Positions 6,381 to 15,834 of a stretch of 35,735 nt of DNA are shown here, in pieces. The translations under genes and the position numbers were made by a program. Every line of letters begins with the position of its first letter. Within the stretch, counting starts at the first letter, position 1. Below the pieces are notes generated by a model. It was not told where the DNA came from. It did not search any database and saw nothing but the letters and a program-made list of their open reading frames with translations. Source of the DNA: UKL13-2 sp044228625 (lineage in GTDB: Bacteria; Pseudomonadota; Gammaproteobacteria; Burkholderiales; Usitatibacteraceae). The DNA is taken from the NCBI GenBank assembly GCA_044228625.1, contig JBGAUM010000021.1, positions 1-35,735 of the forward strand, read 5' to 3'.

Positions 6381-8606
6381 GTGGGCGGCACCCCGATTGC
6401 GCGCGTGGGGCTGGATATTCCGCGCGGCGGCCTGTTTGATTTTGCAGCACCCGGATTGGATGCGACCGACGTCGGCAGAGTGGTCATCGTGCCGTTGGGC
6501 AATCGACAAGTTGCCGGCGTTCTCGTCGAATTGGTGGACCATACGCACGTCCCGGCGGACAAGTTGCGAACGGTGGTGCACGTTCAGCGCGATTGGCCGG
6601 CGTACTCCGGTGCCGACCTCCAGTTGTTCCGTTTTTGCGCGGCGTACTATCACCACGCGATCGGATCCGTCATCCTCAATGCAGTGCCGCCCCGGCTGCG
6701 TGACCCGCGACCGTTTCACCTCGCCGTCACGCGACAGTTTTCCCTGACCGACGCGGGCCGCACGCAAATTCAACAAGGCGGCCGGGAAAAGGCCCTGCTC
6801 CGAGTGCTAGAGGATCTTGCGAAAGGCGTCGTACTCGAAGCGGCCCTGAAGCTTCGACACGCGACATGGTCCGGGAAGATAAATAAGTTGCTTTCCAGAC
6901 AATGGGTGAGCGTGGTCAGCCCATCGACATCCCCCCAGCACCCACCTCGATCGAACGCATTCCTGGTCCCGGGCCCGGCACTGAATCCGCATCAGCGCGA
7001 TGCCGTCGAGGCCATTTCGCGGTCGATTGGCGGATTTGCCCAGTGGCTGGTCGACGGGGTGACCGGAAGCGGCAAGACCGAGGTTTATTTGCACACCATT
7101 GCGAGAGTGTTGGGGAAGGGAGGGCAAGTACTTGTCTTGATGCCGGAGATCAACCTCACGCCGCAATTTCTCCATCATGTCACCACGCGATTGGATGGGG
7201 CCAAGGTCACCGCCTTGCACAGCGCGTTGAATGCCACCGAACGTGTTGAACGGACCTTGGAGGCCACGACCGGCGAGTCGGATGTGGTTATCGGGACACG
7301 GCTTGCCGTGTTCACGCCCCTTCCCAGGCTCACCCTGATCATTGTGGACGAAGAACACGATGCGTCGTTCAAACAACAGGAAGGCCTGCGGTATTCGGCG
7401 CGCGATGTGGCGGTGATGCGAGCGAAGCAATTGAATTGTCCCGTGGTGCTGGGTTCTGCCACGCCCTCGCTGGAAACGCTGGCCAACGTGGCGCGCGGGC
7501 GATGCAGCGTGCTGAGACTGCCCGCACGTGCCAATCCTGCGGCGTCGTTGCCCACCGTTGAGCTGATTGACCTCGAACGCGAGCGGATGCGGGACGGGCT
7601 GTCGCATCGATTGATCAATGCGGTGCGGGAAACCGTGGCGCGCAAGGAACAGGCCCTGCTGTTCGTCAACCGCCGGGGCTTTGCGCCAGCACTGGTCTGC
7701 ACCCAGTGCGGACATATCCCGCAGTGCCGGCGTTGCAGTGCGCGGATGGTCTTTCATCAACGGGACAAGCGGCTGAAATGCCATCACTGCGGTGACCAAG
7801 CCCAAGTGCCCGACGCCTGCAAGGCGTGCAACAGCATCGTGGTCGTGGCGGTCGGCGAGGGTACCGAGCGCGTCGAATCTGCATTGGCACGGCTGATCCC
7901 GGAGGCGCGCATTGCCAGAGTCGACCGCGACGCCGTGCGCCATCGGGGAGACATGGAGCGGTTGCTCGACCGGGTGCGGTTCAACGACGTTGATGTGCTG
8001 GTCGGTACCCAGATGATCTCCAAGGGACATGACTTTCCCAACATCACGCTTGCCGGAATCATCAATGCTGACGGTGCGATGTTCTCTGCCGACTTTCGCG
8101 CCTCCGAACGACTGGTGGCGCAGCTGATGCAGGTGGCCGGTCGCGCCGGACGCGCCGAGCGGCCGGGCCGGGTGCTTGTCCAGACGCGCTTTCCGTCACA
8201 TCCGTTCTATCGCGCGGTGGTTGCGCACGATTACGCCGGATTCGCGCGTCTCGCATTGGAAGAACGCCGCACCGCGCATTTGCCACCGTTTTCTCACTTG
8301 GCACTGCTGCGTGCGGAAGGACGCGCCACAGAAGCTGTCGACCGATTCATGGCGGCGGCGCAGGACGCTGCGCAACGGATTCAAGTAACACCACTGAACG
8401 CCGGTAAAAACACACCGATCGACCTGTGGGACCCGGTCCCTGCCACGCTGGCGCGAAAGGCCGGCTTTGAACGCCGGCAACTCATGGTGCAATCGGATTC
8501 GCGTTCGATGCTGCAGGCCTTTCTGGCGAACTGGCTGCCGGCCGTCGAATCGCTCAAAATGAGCGGCGTGCGATGGACGATTGACGTCGACCCCATCGAC
8601 ATTTGA
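6381..8606 (+). CDS. priA: Primosomal protein N' (replication restart helicase PriA)
   Basis: PriA recognises stalled forks and reloads the replicative helicase. From the GTG at 6381 it is 741 residues, near the usual 730. The N-terminal 3'-DNA-binding region begins IARVGLDIPRGGLFDF. The helicase core shows Walker A (VTGSGKTEVY, near residue 227), Walker B as DEEHD (near 321), GSATPSLET, and the late motifs ISKGHDFPN and QVAGRAGRAERPG. Between them lies the zinc-binding insert with CTQCG, CRRC, CHHC and CKAC, so all eight cysteines are present. The 6381 start has an AGGGAAGG ribosome-binding site. In-frame GTG 6357 and TTG 6318 are possible alternatives. Confidence 0.95.
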   Translation: MGGTPIARVGLDIPRGGLFDFAAPGLDATDVGRVVIVPLGNRQVAGVLVELVDHTHVPADKLRTVVHVQRDWPAYSGADLQLFRFCAAYYHHAIGSVILNAVPPRLRDPRPFHLAVTRQFSLTDAGRTQIQQGGREKALLRVLEDLAKGVVLEAALKLRHATWSGKINKLLSRQWVSVVSPSTSPQHPPRSNAFLVPGPALNPHQRDAVEAISRSIGGFAQWLVDGVTGSGKTEVYLHTIARVLGKGGQVLVLMPEINLTPQFLHHVTTRLDGAKVTALHSALNATERVERTLEATTGESDVVIGTRLAVFTPLPRLTLIIVDEEHDASFKQQEGLRYSARDVAVMRAKQLNCPVVLGSATPSLETLANVARGRCSVLRLPARANPAASLPTVELIDLERERMRDGLSHRLINAVRETVARKEQALLFVNRRGFAPALVCTQCGHIPQCRRCSARMVFHQRDKRLKCHHCGDQAQVPDACKACNSIVVVAVGEGTERVESALARLIPEARIARVDRDAVRHRGDMERLLDRVRFNDVDVLVGTQMISKGHDFPNITLAGIINADGAMFSADFRASERLVAQLMQVAGRAGRAERPGRVLVQTRFPSHPFYRAVVAHDYAGFARLALEERRTAHLPPFSHLALLRAEGRATEAVDRFMAAAQDAAQRIQVTPLNAGKNTPIDLWDPVPATLARKAGFERRQLMVQSDSRSMLQAFLANWLPAVESLKMSGVRWTIDVDPIDI

Positions 8607-8614
8607 TGGGGTTT
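8591..8614 (+). terminator. Probable terminator overlapping the priA stop codon
   Basis: CCCCATC (8591-8597) pairs perfectly with GATGGGG (8605-8611) across a 7-base loop and is followed by TTTCAAATTT. The stem includes part of the priA stop codon. A perfect 14-bp palindrome, TTTCAAATTTGAAA (8612-8625), follows directly. The T tract is interrupted, so the assignment is moderate. Confidence 0.5.
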
Positions 8615-8701
8615 CAAATTTGAAAACCAACGCCTAGCAAGCGTGCGCCTTTTCAGCCGATTTCGCCCCAAACCCCGCGTTCCTTAAAGACTTTCTTGGC
8701 A

Positions 8702-9913
8702 ATGTCGTCTCACGCCCATCATCAGACTCCCCGTTGGCTGCTCGCGCTGCTTTTGGCAGCGCTGGGCATGTTGGGCCCGTTCGCGGTGGACACGTATATC
8801 CCGGCCTTCGGGGCGATCGCAGCGGACCTGCGCGCCTCGAACCTGCAAATGCAGCAGACCTTCTCGGTCTATCTGGCCGCGTTTGGCGTGATGTTCCTGT
8901 TCCACGGCGCGCTCTCGGACAGTTTTGGCCGGAAGCCGATCATCATCGCCGGGCTTTCCGTGTTTCTGATCGGCAGCATCGGGTGCGCGTTGTCGCAAAC
9001 CATCGGACAACTGCTGTTCTTTCGCGCGGTGCAAGGCCTGTCCGTGGGTGCCGGCATGGTGGTGGGCCGCGCCATGGTGCGAGACCTGTTTCCGGCCGCG
9101 GAATCGCAGCGCATCATGTCGATGGTCACGTTGTGGTTCGGTCTGGCGCCCGCCATCGCGCCGATGCTTGGCGGCTACCTCTACGCGCATTGGGGCTGGC
9201 ATTCCATTTTCTGGTTCATCGCGGCCTTTTGCGCATTCCTCATCATGATGAGCCTCTACGCGTTTCACGAGACTCATCCACAGGAATTGCGCCAGCCCTT
9301 CAGGCTTGCACCGTTGATGGCGGGCTACAAGGAAGTGGGTGCGTGCTGGCCGTTTCTATGCCTTTCATTTGCGGCCGCGCTCAATTTCAACGGCTTCTTC
9401 CTTTACATCCTCTCCGCGCCTGTCTACCTGCCGACGCATCTTGGCCTGGGTCCCACCGAGTACTCCTGGCTTTTCGTTCCCGGCATTGCAGGCATCATGA
9501 CCGGCGCGTTCATCTCCGGGCGTGTCGCCGGAAGGTGGAGTGCGGAGAAAACCGTGCGGCTCGGCTACATGATCATGACGCTGGCCGTTTCGCTCAACAT
9601 CATCCTCGCCCTCTCCGTGCCAGCAGGCGTTCCGTGGTCGATCATCCCGATCTACCTGTACGCCACGGGAACGGCGGCCGCCTTCCCGTCGCTGTCAATC
9701 ATGGTCATGGACCTGTTTCCTGCGAGGCGCGGCATGGCCTCTTCGTTGTCGGCATTCGTCGGTGGATTGTTCAATGCGTTGGTGGCCGGTGTCCTATCGC
9801 CGGCGTTGTCGCATTCGGTCATGCTGCTTGCGGCGGGCATGGGAACCATGATGGTCGGCGGACTGCTGTGGTGGACGGCCTATCGCCGCAGCGTGAAGCG
9901 GGCCAAGCCCTGA
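8702..9913 (+). CDS. Bcr/CflA-type multidrug efflux MFS transporter
   Basis: This 403-residue protein with about 12 membrane segments belongs to the drug:proton antiporter branch of the major facilitator superfamily. The first helix and loop (LGPFAVDTYIPAFGAIAADL) and motif A (GALSDSFGRKPIIIAG) are characteristic of Bcr/CflA exporters. RAVQGLSVGAGMVVGRAMVRD is the expected helix-4/5 motif. The likely role is drug or metabolite export driven by the proton gradient; the substrate is unknown. ATG 8702 is preferred to the in-frame TTG at 8696. The gene is convergent with the next transporter, and their stop codons abut (TGA 9911-9913, then TCA 9914-9916). Confidence 0.9.
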   Translation: MSSHAHHQTPRWLLALLLAALGMLGPFAVDTYIPAFGAIAADLRASNLQMQQTFSVYLAAFGVMFLFHGALSDSFGRKPIIIAGLSVFLIGSIGCALSQTIGQLLFFRAVQGLSVGAGMVVGRAMVRDLFPAAESQRIMSMVTLWFGLAPAIAPMLGGYLYAHWGWHSIFWFIAAFCAFLIMMSLYAFHETHPQELRQPFRLAPLMAGYKEVGACWPFLCLSFAAALNFNGFFLYILSAPVYLPTHLGLGPTEYSWLFVPGIAGIMTGAFISGRVAGRWSAEKTVRLGYMIMTLAVSLNIILALSVPAGVPWSIIPIYLYATGTAAAFPSLSIMVMDLFPARRGMASSLSAFVGGLFNALVAGVLSPALSHSVMLLAAGMGTMMVGGLLWWTAYRRSVKRAKP

Positions 9914-11259
9914 TCAACCCTGCTGCTTGCAGTGTGTTTCGCGCGTAAACGCCAGCAACGCCAGCGCCACCACGCCCCAGAGCAAAACCAGCGAAAACCC
10001 GCGCTGGTAGGCGCCCAATTCGAAGACGCGAACGCCGTTCTGCATCGCGCCGCTCCACGACGCATCCAGCATCACACCGACCAGTGGCTGCATGAACATG
10101 GGCCCCTGAATGACGCCCATGTTGGCAATGCCGGAAACGGTCCCGGCCAGTTGGGCCGGCCCGGATTCCTTGCTGAAGGCAAACGTCACAATGAAACAGC
10201 CCCCAAAAAAACCGATGCCCGCCATCAGGGCAGTCAGAACGGGATCGGGCCAACGCGGACCGTAAATGAGCACGGCCCACAGCGACATCGCGACCGAGAG
10301 GCCAATCATGAACGGCAACTTGCGGCGACCGATCCGGTCGGAAACGGTCGAGTAGGCGATGCTGCCCAACGCCCACGCCACCATCATGGTCGAGCATTGC
10401 GCGGCTGCTGCACCGCGAGACAATCCGTAGTGGGTGGTGAGATAAGGCACGCCCCAGAGTCCGGCAAAGGTCAACACCATGGCGCTTGCAGCGCCGGCTG
10501 CAAAGAACAACAGCACGACGTTGCGTGCCCGTGCAATTTGGCCAAGGTCGCGAAGGATGTGCGATGCGCCGCTCATGGGCGAGCCCGCGCCAAATGCGGC
10601 GTGCGTTTCGAAGCCGCGATNNNNNNNNNNNNNNNGCGTACGATGACCCATACGGCGATCGCCAGCAGCAAAGTGGCGGCGGCGCTGAAGCCCATCACGG
10701 GTCGCCAGCCATACGATTGCGCTGCGGCAGACAGTGGCGTCCCCGCGAAAACAGCGCCGAGAACGCCCACCGCAAGGGCCAAGCCAGAAGCCAATGCAAA
10801 TTGTCGAGGCGGCATCCAGACACTGGCAAGTTTCAGCATCGAGACGAACGCCACGCCGACGGACGCCCCGATCAACAGCCGTCCCAGGTTGGCCATGGTG
10901 GCATTGGGGGCAAATGCAAAAACTGCGGTGCCCATCGCGGCAATGACTGTGCCGACCGTCAGCAGCTTTCTCGGCCCCAAGCGGTCCGCAAGGATTCCCG
11001 TCGGAATCTGCATGGCGACGTAGCTGTAGAAATAGAACGCTGAAAGATGGCCGAGGCCCGCCGCCGTCAGTTCGAATACTGCGGTCAACTCATTCGCCAG
11101 GACGGCTGGTGCCACGCGCTGATAGAAGCCAATGAAATACAAGGCTGCGCCGAGGGACCAAATGGTCCAGGCCAACGCAGGTGGGGGGGGCCGGTAGGGC
11201 GACAGCAGGGACAAGGGGAGGTAAACCGTGGGGGTCGGAAGGGGGGAAGATTTCAACAA
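9914..11259 (-). CDS. MFS transporter interrupted by an assembly gap
   Basis: Two reading frames on the minus strand together make one MFS transporter. The N-terminal half (11259-10636, about 208 residues) contains GFYQRVAPAVLANEL, motif A as GILADRLGPRKLL, and helices 1-6. The C-terminal half (10620-9914, about 235 residues) contains SDRIGRRKLPFMIG and helices 7-12. The 15 Ns lie in the central cytoplasmic loop, and the halves are out of frame unless the true gap is one base longer (or two shorter) modulo three. The combined length of about 445 residues is normal for the family. The TTG start at 11259 is uncertain: the N-terminus is oddly proline-rich and crosses an 8-G run at 11183-11190. 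It resembles the sugar-phosphate permease/NNP-like group, but the substrate is unknown. Confidence 0.75.
10621..10635. other. Assembly gap (15 Ns)
   Basis: Fifteen consecutive undetermined bases lie inside the minus-strand MFS gene. The reading frames on the two sides do not match for a 15-base gap, so the printed length is probably an estimate. Confidence 0.98.
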
Positions 11260-11359
11260 ACCTGACGCGATTTGAACATTTCCATTCCGCGTGTCGTTGA
11301 TCGGCGACGGGTTTTCGGAGCGGATGCAGCTTTAGGCCGCTTTTGCCCGTCAACCAATA

Positions 11360-11376
11360 TTGGCATGATTGCTGCT
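11360..11376 (+). promoter_or_regulatory. Possible sigma-54-type (-24/-12) promoter before the DUF1800 gene
   Basis: TTGGCATGATTGCTGCT resembles the sigma-54 consensus, with GG at 11362-11363 and GC at 11374-11375. The first bases of these dinucleotides are 12 bases apart, the required spacing. The predicted start is near 11387, with the gene starting at 11431. No sigma-54 regulator is seen in the window. Confidence 0.35.
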
Positions 11377-11430
11377 CTGAAACTTTGAAACGTCTTGCGT
11401 TCAGCGGGACGCTCATGAGGGGAAATTGTC

Positions 11431-13980
11431 ATGCCGCAAGGCAGTCTGCCACGCAAAATCCGCGGCGCAGGAGCGCTATTCGCTTTGGCGTTCACTGCCC
11501 TTTGCATAGGTCACGTGATGGCTGCCCCCGTGTTGACGCAGGCGTTCTCCCGCAAGGCGCACGGCGGATTGGGGGATTTCGACCTTCCGCTTGATGTCAC
11601 GGCACCGCTGTCCGGAAACATTGCCGTCGAGCCGCGGTTTGAGGCCACACACCGCATCGTCCTTCGCTTTAGCGAGACCATCACGGCAACGGGCACGGCG
11701 ACCTCCACCACGAGCGGCGGCGGACCCATCGGTACCGCTGCTGCGGCCTTTTCGGGCAATGAGGTGACCGTAACCTTGTCGGGCATCGAAAATGCACGGC
11801 GGGTCAGCGTGAGCCTAACAGGCGTCACGAGCGCGAGCGGCAGCGCCAATGCATCCGTGGCCGTGGGTTTTCTTGTCGGTGACGTAACCAACAATCGTGT
11901 GGTGGCCTCGGCCGATTGGTCGCAGATCAAGTCGCGCGCCGGGCAATCCGTCAACGCCGGCAATTTCATGTTCGACATCAACTTGTCGGGCACCGTGACG
12001 GCGGCAGATATTGCCGTGGGCAAGGCCAAGTCGGGCAGCGGCGTTTCGAACAATGCGCCACCGCTCCTGACGCTTTCCGCAGCGCCCACTGCGCAAGTGA
12101 GTATTGCCTCATCGTTGATCGCGACACCCACGGTGACGGGTGCCACCGTTGCCAAGGTGGAATTTTTTGAATCTGGCGTGAAACTGGGCGAGGCAACGTC
12201 AACGCCCTTCACGCTCGCGTGGAAACCCGGCGTGGAAGGGCCGACGACCGTCAGTGCAAAGGTCACCGACAGCAATGGGCTTACCGCGATGTCACCCACG
12301 ATCAATGTGTCCGTGAGTGCACACCCCCAGGCCGATGCGGCCCGGCTTTTGCAACAAGCATCCTTTGGCGCCACGCAGGCCGAAATTGCGCGCGTGGCCG
12401 GGGTGGGCGTGGGGGGGTGGCTCACCGAGCAATTTGCAGCCGCGCAAACCCTGCATTTGTCGACGGTCAGCGCCGATCCGCTCTATCCCACGGAACCATA
12501 CTCGGTGATGATGCCTTCGATCTGGAAGCAATTCTTCGAGGGCAACGACCAGTTGCGGCAACGCATGGTGTTTGCGCTGTCGCAAATCCTGGTCATTTCA
12601 ATGAACAACAACACGCTCAACGACCAGGCCTGTGCGACGGCGTCCTACCTAGATCTGCTCGGCACGCATGCATTCGGCAATTTCAAGGATTTGCTCAAGG
12701 CAGTGACCTTGAGCCCGGCCATGGGCGAATACCTCGACATGAAGGGTTCGGCCAAGGCCGATCCGGCCTTGATGGCGATTCCCAACGAAAATTACCCACG
12801 CGAGTTGATGCAGTTGTTTTCAATCGGAACGGTCATGCTCAATGATGACGGGTCCGTCCAATTTGCCAACGGCAAGGCGGTGCCCACGTATAACGAGAAC
12901 ACCGTCAAGGAAGTGGCACGCGCACTGACCGGCTGGACATTTGCCGGCCAGGATCAAACCAAGCCTTGGCGCTGGCTGTATCCGGATGTTCCCTATCCGT
13001 CTGATACGGCCACCGCTACGAAGGCGTGCACCGCGTGGTCGATGCCGATGGCGCCCTGGACCGCGACCTACCGCGCCAACGACGATAAACGCGACATTCC
13101 CGGCGGTGCACACGACACCGGCGCAAAGACTCTGCTGACCTACCCGGGCTCGACGTCATACAGCCAGAACGTGCCGGCCAACAACACACCCATGCAGGAT
13201 GTCGATGCCGTGATCGACAACCTGTTCAATCATCCCAATGTCGGCCCCTTCATCGGCGAGCAGTTGATCCAGCGATTGGTCATGAGCAATCCGTCCGGCG
13301 CCTATGTGGCGCGTGTCACGGCGGCGTTCAACAATAACGGGTCCGGCGTGCGCGGAGACATGAAAGCAGTAATCCGCGCGATCCTGACCGATCCCGAGGC
13401 ACGCCAAGCGCGAAGCAACCAGCCTGCGGGATTCGGCAAGTTGCGCGAACCCATCCTGCGGTTCGTGCATCTTCATCGCGCGTTCAATGCAAGGATGGCG
13501 GGTGGCAGCTATCGAGGTATCTACGACCTCACCAGTTCCGACTCGCTGGGCCAGAATCCGCTTCGTGCGCCCTCCGTGTTCAATTTTTACCACCCGGACT
13601 ACGGCCCCTCGGGCGTGATGGCCCAGGCCGGCTTGCTGGGCCCGGAGTTTGAAATCACCAATAGCGCAACGATTGCGGGTTTCATGGACTTCTCGGGCTA
13701 TGGCATCGTCGGCGGGTTCGGCCAATACGACGCCGACACCAACAAACGGACCAATCCAGACTACTCCGCCTTCATCGCACTTGCCAATGATCCGCCCGCG
13801 ATGATCGACGCGATGAATCTTGTCCTGATGGCCGGCGGAATGAGCGCACAGTTCCGCACGGCATTGATCGACATGGTCACCAGGCTGACCGACAGCAATG
13901 CCGGCACCCAAAGCACGGAGCGTTTCAAAACGGCACTCTGGCTGATCCTGAACTCCCCTGAATATTCCATCCAGAAGTAG
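11431..13980 (+). CDS. Exported DUF1800-domain protein with dockerin-like and Ig-like modules
   Basis: This is an 849-residue secreted protein of unknown function. A signal peptide (about 1-31, ending HVMAA) is followed by a beta-rich region (60-148). A dockerin-like pair of calcium-loop repeats follows (about 149-200, with GDVTNNRVVASADW and FDINLSGTVTAADI), then a bacterial Ig-like domain (about 213-297, with AKVEFFESGVKLGEA). The DUF1800 domain runs from about 301 to the end. Its hallmarks include LLQQASFGAT, NYPRELMQLFSIGT, VKEVARALTGW, HDTGAKTLL and APSVFNFYHPDY. The start at 11431 has a GAGGGG ribosome-binding site. The DUF1501 gene follows after 13 bases; the pairing of these two families is widespread and suggests they act together. 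No catalytic activity is established that I know of. Confidence 0.88.
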   Translation: MPQGSLPRKIRGAGALFALAFTALCIGHVMAAPVLTQAFSRKAHGGLGDFDLPLDVTAPLSGNIAVEPRFEATHRIVLRFSETITATGTATSTTSGGGPIGTAAAAFSGNEVTVTLSGIENARRVSVSLTGVTSASGSANASVAVGFLVGDVTNNRVVASADWSQIKSRAGQSVNAGNFMFDINLSGTVTAADIAVGKAKSGSGVSNNAPPLLTLSAAPTAQVSIASSLIATPTVTGATVAKVEFFESGVKLGEATSTPFTLAWKPGVEGPTTVSAKVTDSNGLTAMSPTINVSVSAHPQADAARLLQQASFGATQAEIARVAGVGVGGWLTEQFAAAQTLHLSTVSADPLYPTEPYSVMMPSIWKQFFEGNDQLRQRMVFALSQILVISMNNNTLNDQACATASYLDLLGTHAFGNFKDLLKAVTLSPAMGEYLDMKGSAKADPALMAIPNENYPRELMQLFSIGTVMLNDDGSVQFANGKAVPTYNENTVKEVARALTGWTFAGQDQTKPWRWLYPDVPYPSDTATATKACTAWSMPMAPWTATYRANDDKRDIPGGAHDTGAKTLLTYPGSTSYSQNVPANNTPMQDVDAVIDNLFNHPNVGPFIGEQLIQRLVMSNPSGAYVARVTAAFNNNGSGVRGDMKAVIRAILTDPEARQARSNQPAGFGKLREPILRFVHLHRAFNARMAGGSYRGIYDLTSSDSLGQNPLRAPSVFNFYHPDYGPSGVMAQAGLLGPEFEITNSATIAGFMDFSGYGIVGGFGQYDADTNKRTNPDYSAFIALANDPPAMIDAMNLVLMAGGMSAQFRTALIDMVTRLTDSNAGTQSTERFKTALWLILNSPEYSIQK

Positions 13981-13993
13981 CGGAAAGCGCCCC

Positions 13994-15514
13994 GTGAAAA
14001 TCTTCGACTTGCACCACGATCGACGCCGTTTCATGCAGATGATGGCCATGGCTGCAGGAACACCCATGATGGGCAACCTCATGCAGGCAGCCTATGCGGC
14101 CGGCCCGTTCAATGATTACCGCGCCATGGTATGCGTGTTCCTGTTCGGCGGCAACGATGCACACAACATGATCATTCCGCTGGGTACCGAGTACGCGGGG
14201 TACGCTTCAGGGCGTGGAAACCTTGCGATCCCCCAAGCCAATGCGCTGGGCGTCAATGCGGGGCTGTCGGGCCGGTCGTTCGGTTTCCATCCCAGTCTTG
14301 GGGGGCTGCAGGGCCTCTTCAATGCCGATCGGAAACTGGCGTGCGTGAACAACGTGAGCGTGCTGCTGCAACCGACTACGCTGACGCAATACAACAATGA
14401 GGTCAATCTGCCACCCAACCTGTTTTCACATTCGGACATGCAGAGCCATTGGCAGACCGGCCGAGCGGACCAGCCGGCGGAGACCGGATGGGGTGGCCGC
14501 CTTGCGGACTTGATCGAGTCCGCCAATGGCAACAGCCAGGTGTCTGTATCGATCACGGCAGCGGGGCAAAGTCTGTTCCAAAAGGGCAGCAGCGTGGTGT
14601 CGTATGCGGTGTCCGGCTGGAGCAACACAAGAAGCACGATCGTGAAGCGGATGCGGTCGTATCGGAGCTGGGACAATTACTCCACCTCCCGACCCAACCC
14701 ACAAGGCGTTTTTGAGGGGCAGTTCAACGTGCCGCGCGTCAACAAGCTGGAGGACCAATGGGGCGACATGGCGGCACGCGCGCTGGCGACGGGTGAGTTT
14801 GTCAATGCAACGCTCTACAACCTGGACAGCAGCGGCAATCCGGTCAAGGATGCACAGGGCAACGTCAGCGAAAAATTCGCGATTTCTCCCGCGCCGCCGG
14901 TTACGTTCACCAATTCATCCGGCACCTCGCAAAGCAACCGCCTCGCCGGACAACTGCGCTCGGTGGCCAACATGATTGCAGCGCGGAATGTGTTCGGCGT
15001 GAAACGCCAGATTTTTTTCGTGTCGCTTGGGGGCTTCGACAACCACGGGGACCAGTTCAAGAATTCCAACAACGCGACGACACCGATCCTTTCGGGATTG
15101 CACGCGGACTTGTTGAAGCAACTTGACCAAGCCTTGACCTGGTTCTACAACTGGACGGTCTCCCAAGGGTTGGCGAACAATGTGACCACGTTCACGATGT
15201 CCGATTTCGGACGCACGCTGACGTCCAACGGTCTGGGCAGTGACCACGGTTGGGGTTGCCACAACTTCGTGCTGGGTGGGGCGGTCAATGGCGGGTCTTT
15301 CTACGGTGGGCCGGGCGCCGGACAGGAATTTCCGACGGTGGCCTTGGGAACCATCACGGATGTTGGTCAGGGCCGCCTGTTGCCGACGACATCGGTCGAC
15401 GAATATGGCGCGACCTTTGCCAAGTGGATGGGCGCATCCAACAGCGAGCTCAACACGGTATTCCCGAACCTCTCGCGGTTTTCGCGAACCACGGGGATGT
15501 CATTCCTGACGTAA
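13994..15514 (+). CDS. Tat-exported DUF1501-domain protein
   Basis: This 506-residue protein belongs to DUF1501, which shares the alkaline phosphatase/sulfatase fold; its reaction is unknown. The GTG start at 13994 gives MKIFDLHHDRRRFMQMMAMA, a twin-arginine-type signal (RRRF followed by a hydrophobic stretch ending AAYAAG). A GGAAAG purine run lies about seven bases upstream. Family motifs include VCVFLFGGNDAHNMIIPL near the N-terminus, FVSLGGFDNHGDQ, and SDFGRTLTSNGLGSDHGWGC. The Asp and His residues of the last two are candidate metal ligands. It follows the DUF1800 gene by 13 bases, so the two are very likely co-transcribed. Its last 15 bases overlap the converging DUF2834 gene. Confidence 0.9.
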   Translation: MKIFDLHHDRRRFMQMMAMAAGTPMMGNLMQAAYAAGPFNDYRAMVCVFLFGGNDAHNMIIPLGTEYAGYASGRGNLAIPQANALGVNAGLSGRSFGFHPSLGGLQGLFNADRKLACVNNVSVLLQPTTLTQYNNEVNLPPNLFSHSDMQSHWQTGRADQPAETGWGGRLADLIESANGNSQVSVSITAAGQSLFQKGSSVVSYAVSGWSNTRSTIVKRMRSYRSWDNYSTSRPNPQGVFEGQFNVPRVNKLEDQWGDMAARALATGEFVNATLYNLDSSGNPVKDAQGNVSEKFAISPAPPVTFTNSSGTSQSNRLAGQLRSVANMIAARNVFGVKRQIFFVSLGGFDNHGDQFKNSNNATTPILSGLHADLLKQLDQALTWFYNWTVSQGLANNVTTFTMSDFGRTLTSNGLGSDHGWGCHNFVLGGAVNGGSFYGGPGAGQEFPTVALGTITDVGQGRLLPTTSVDEYGATFAKWMGASNSELNTVFPNLSRFSRTTGMSFLT

Positions 15515-15817
15515 TTCGAGCGACTTTTCCCGGGCGTACAGAAACGCAGGAAGAGCAAACGACAGGCCGATCACTACGTTGGTGAATACATAGAACCAGG
15601 GCCGCCGGATGCCAACTCGCTTCGACTCGGCAAACACAAACGGCCAGAAGACCACGCATGAGATCGTGAAGTCGGCCAATGTCGCTGCGGCGATCGGCGA
15701 TCCCCAGGCCAAGGAAAGTGCGCCGGAACTTCCAGGGACATATTCCAAGAATCCGAAGTAGACGGCATACGGCGCAACGGCACCGAGAATTGCGGCGACG
15801 AAATAGTACGATCTCAT
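15500..15817 (-). CDS. DUF2834 small membrane protein
   Basis: The protein has 105 residues starting MRSYYFVAAILGAVAPYAVY, with about three hydrophobic segments (roughly 4-24, 41-66 and 77-96). The pattern of a Pro-containing first helix, the FVFAESKRVGIRRPWFYV loop and a final SFALPAFLYAREK matches DUF2834, a family of unknown function. The ATG at 15817 is chosen because the longer upstream frame is only a shadow of the neighbouring gene. It lies 17 bases downstream of the O-antigen ligase-like gene on the same strand, so the two probably form an operon. Its 3' end overlaps the end of the converging DUF1501 gene by 15 bases. Confidence 0.8.
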   Translation of the reverse strand: MRSYYFVAAILGAVAPYAVYFGFLEYVPGSSGALSLAWGSPIAAATLADFTISCVVFWPFVFAESKRVGIRRPWFYVFTNVVIGLSFALPAFLYAREKSLELRQE

Positions 15818-15834
15818 CGTGTGTCTGCCACTGC

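Noticed and set aside
6807..8030. 407-codon open frame on the minus strand
   Set aside because: Antisense shadow of priA, whose motifs are unmistakable on the plus strand.
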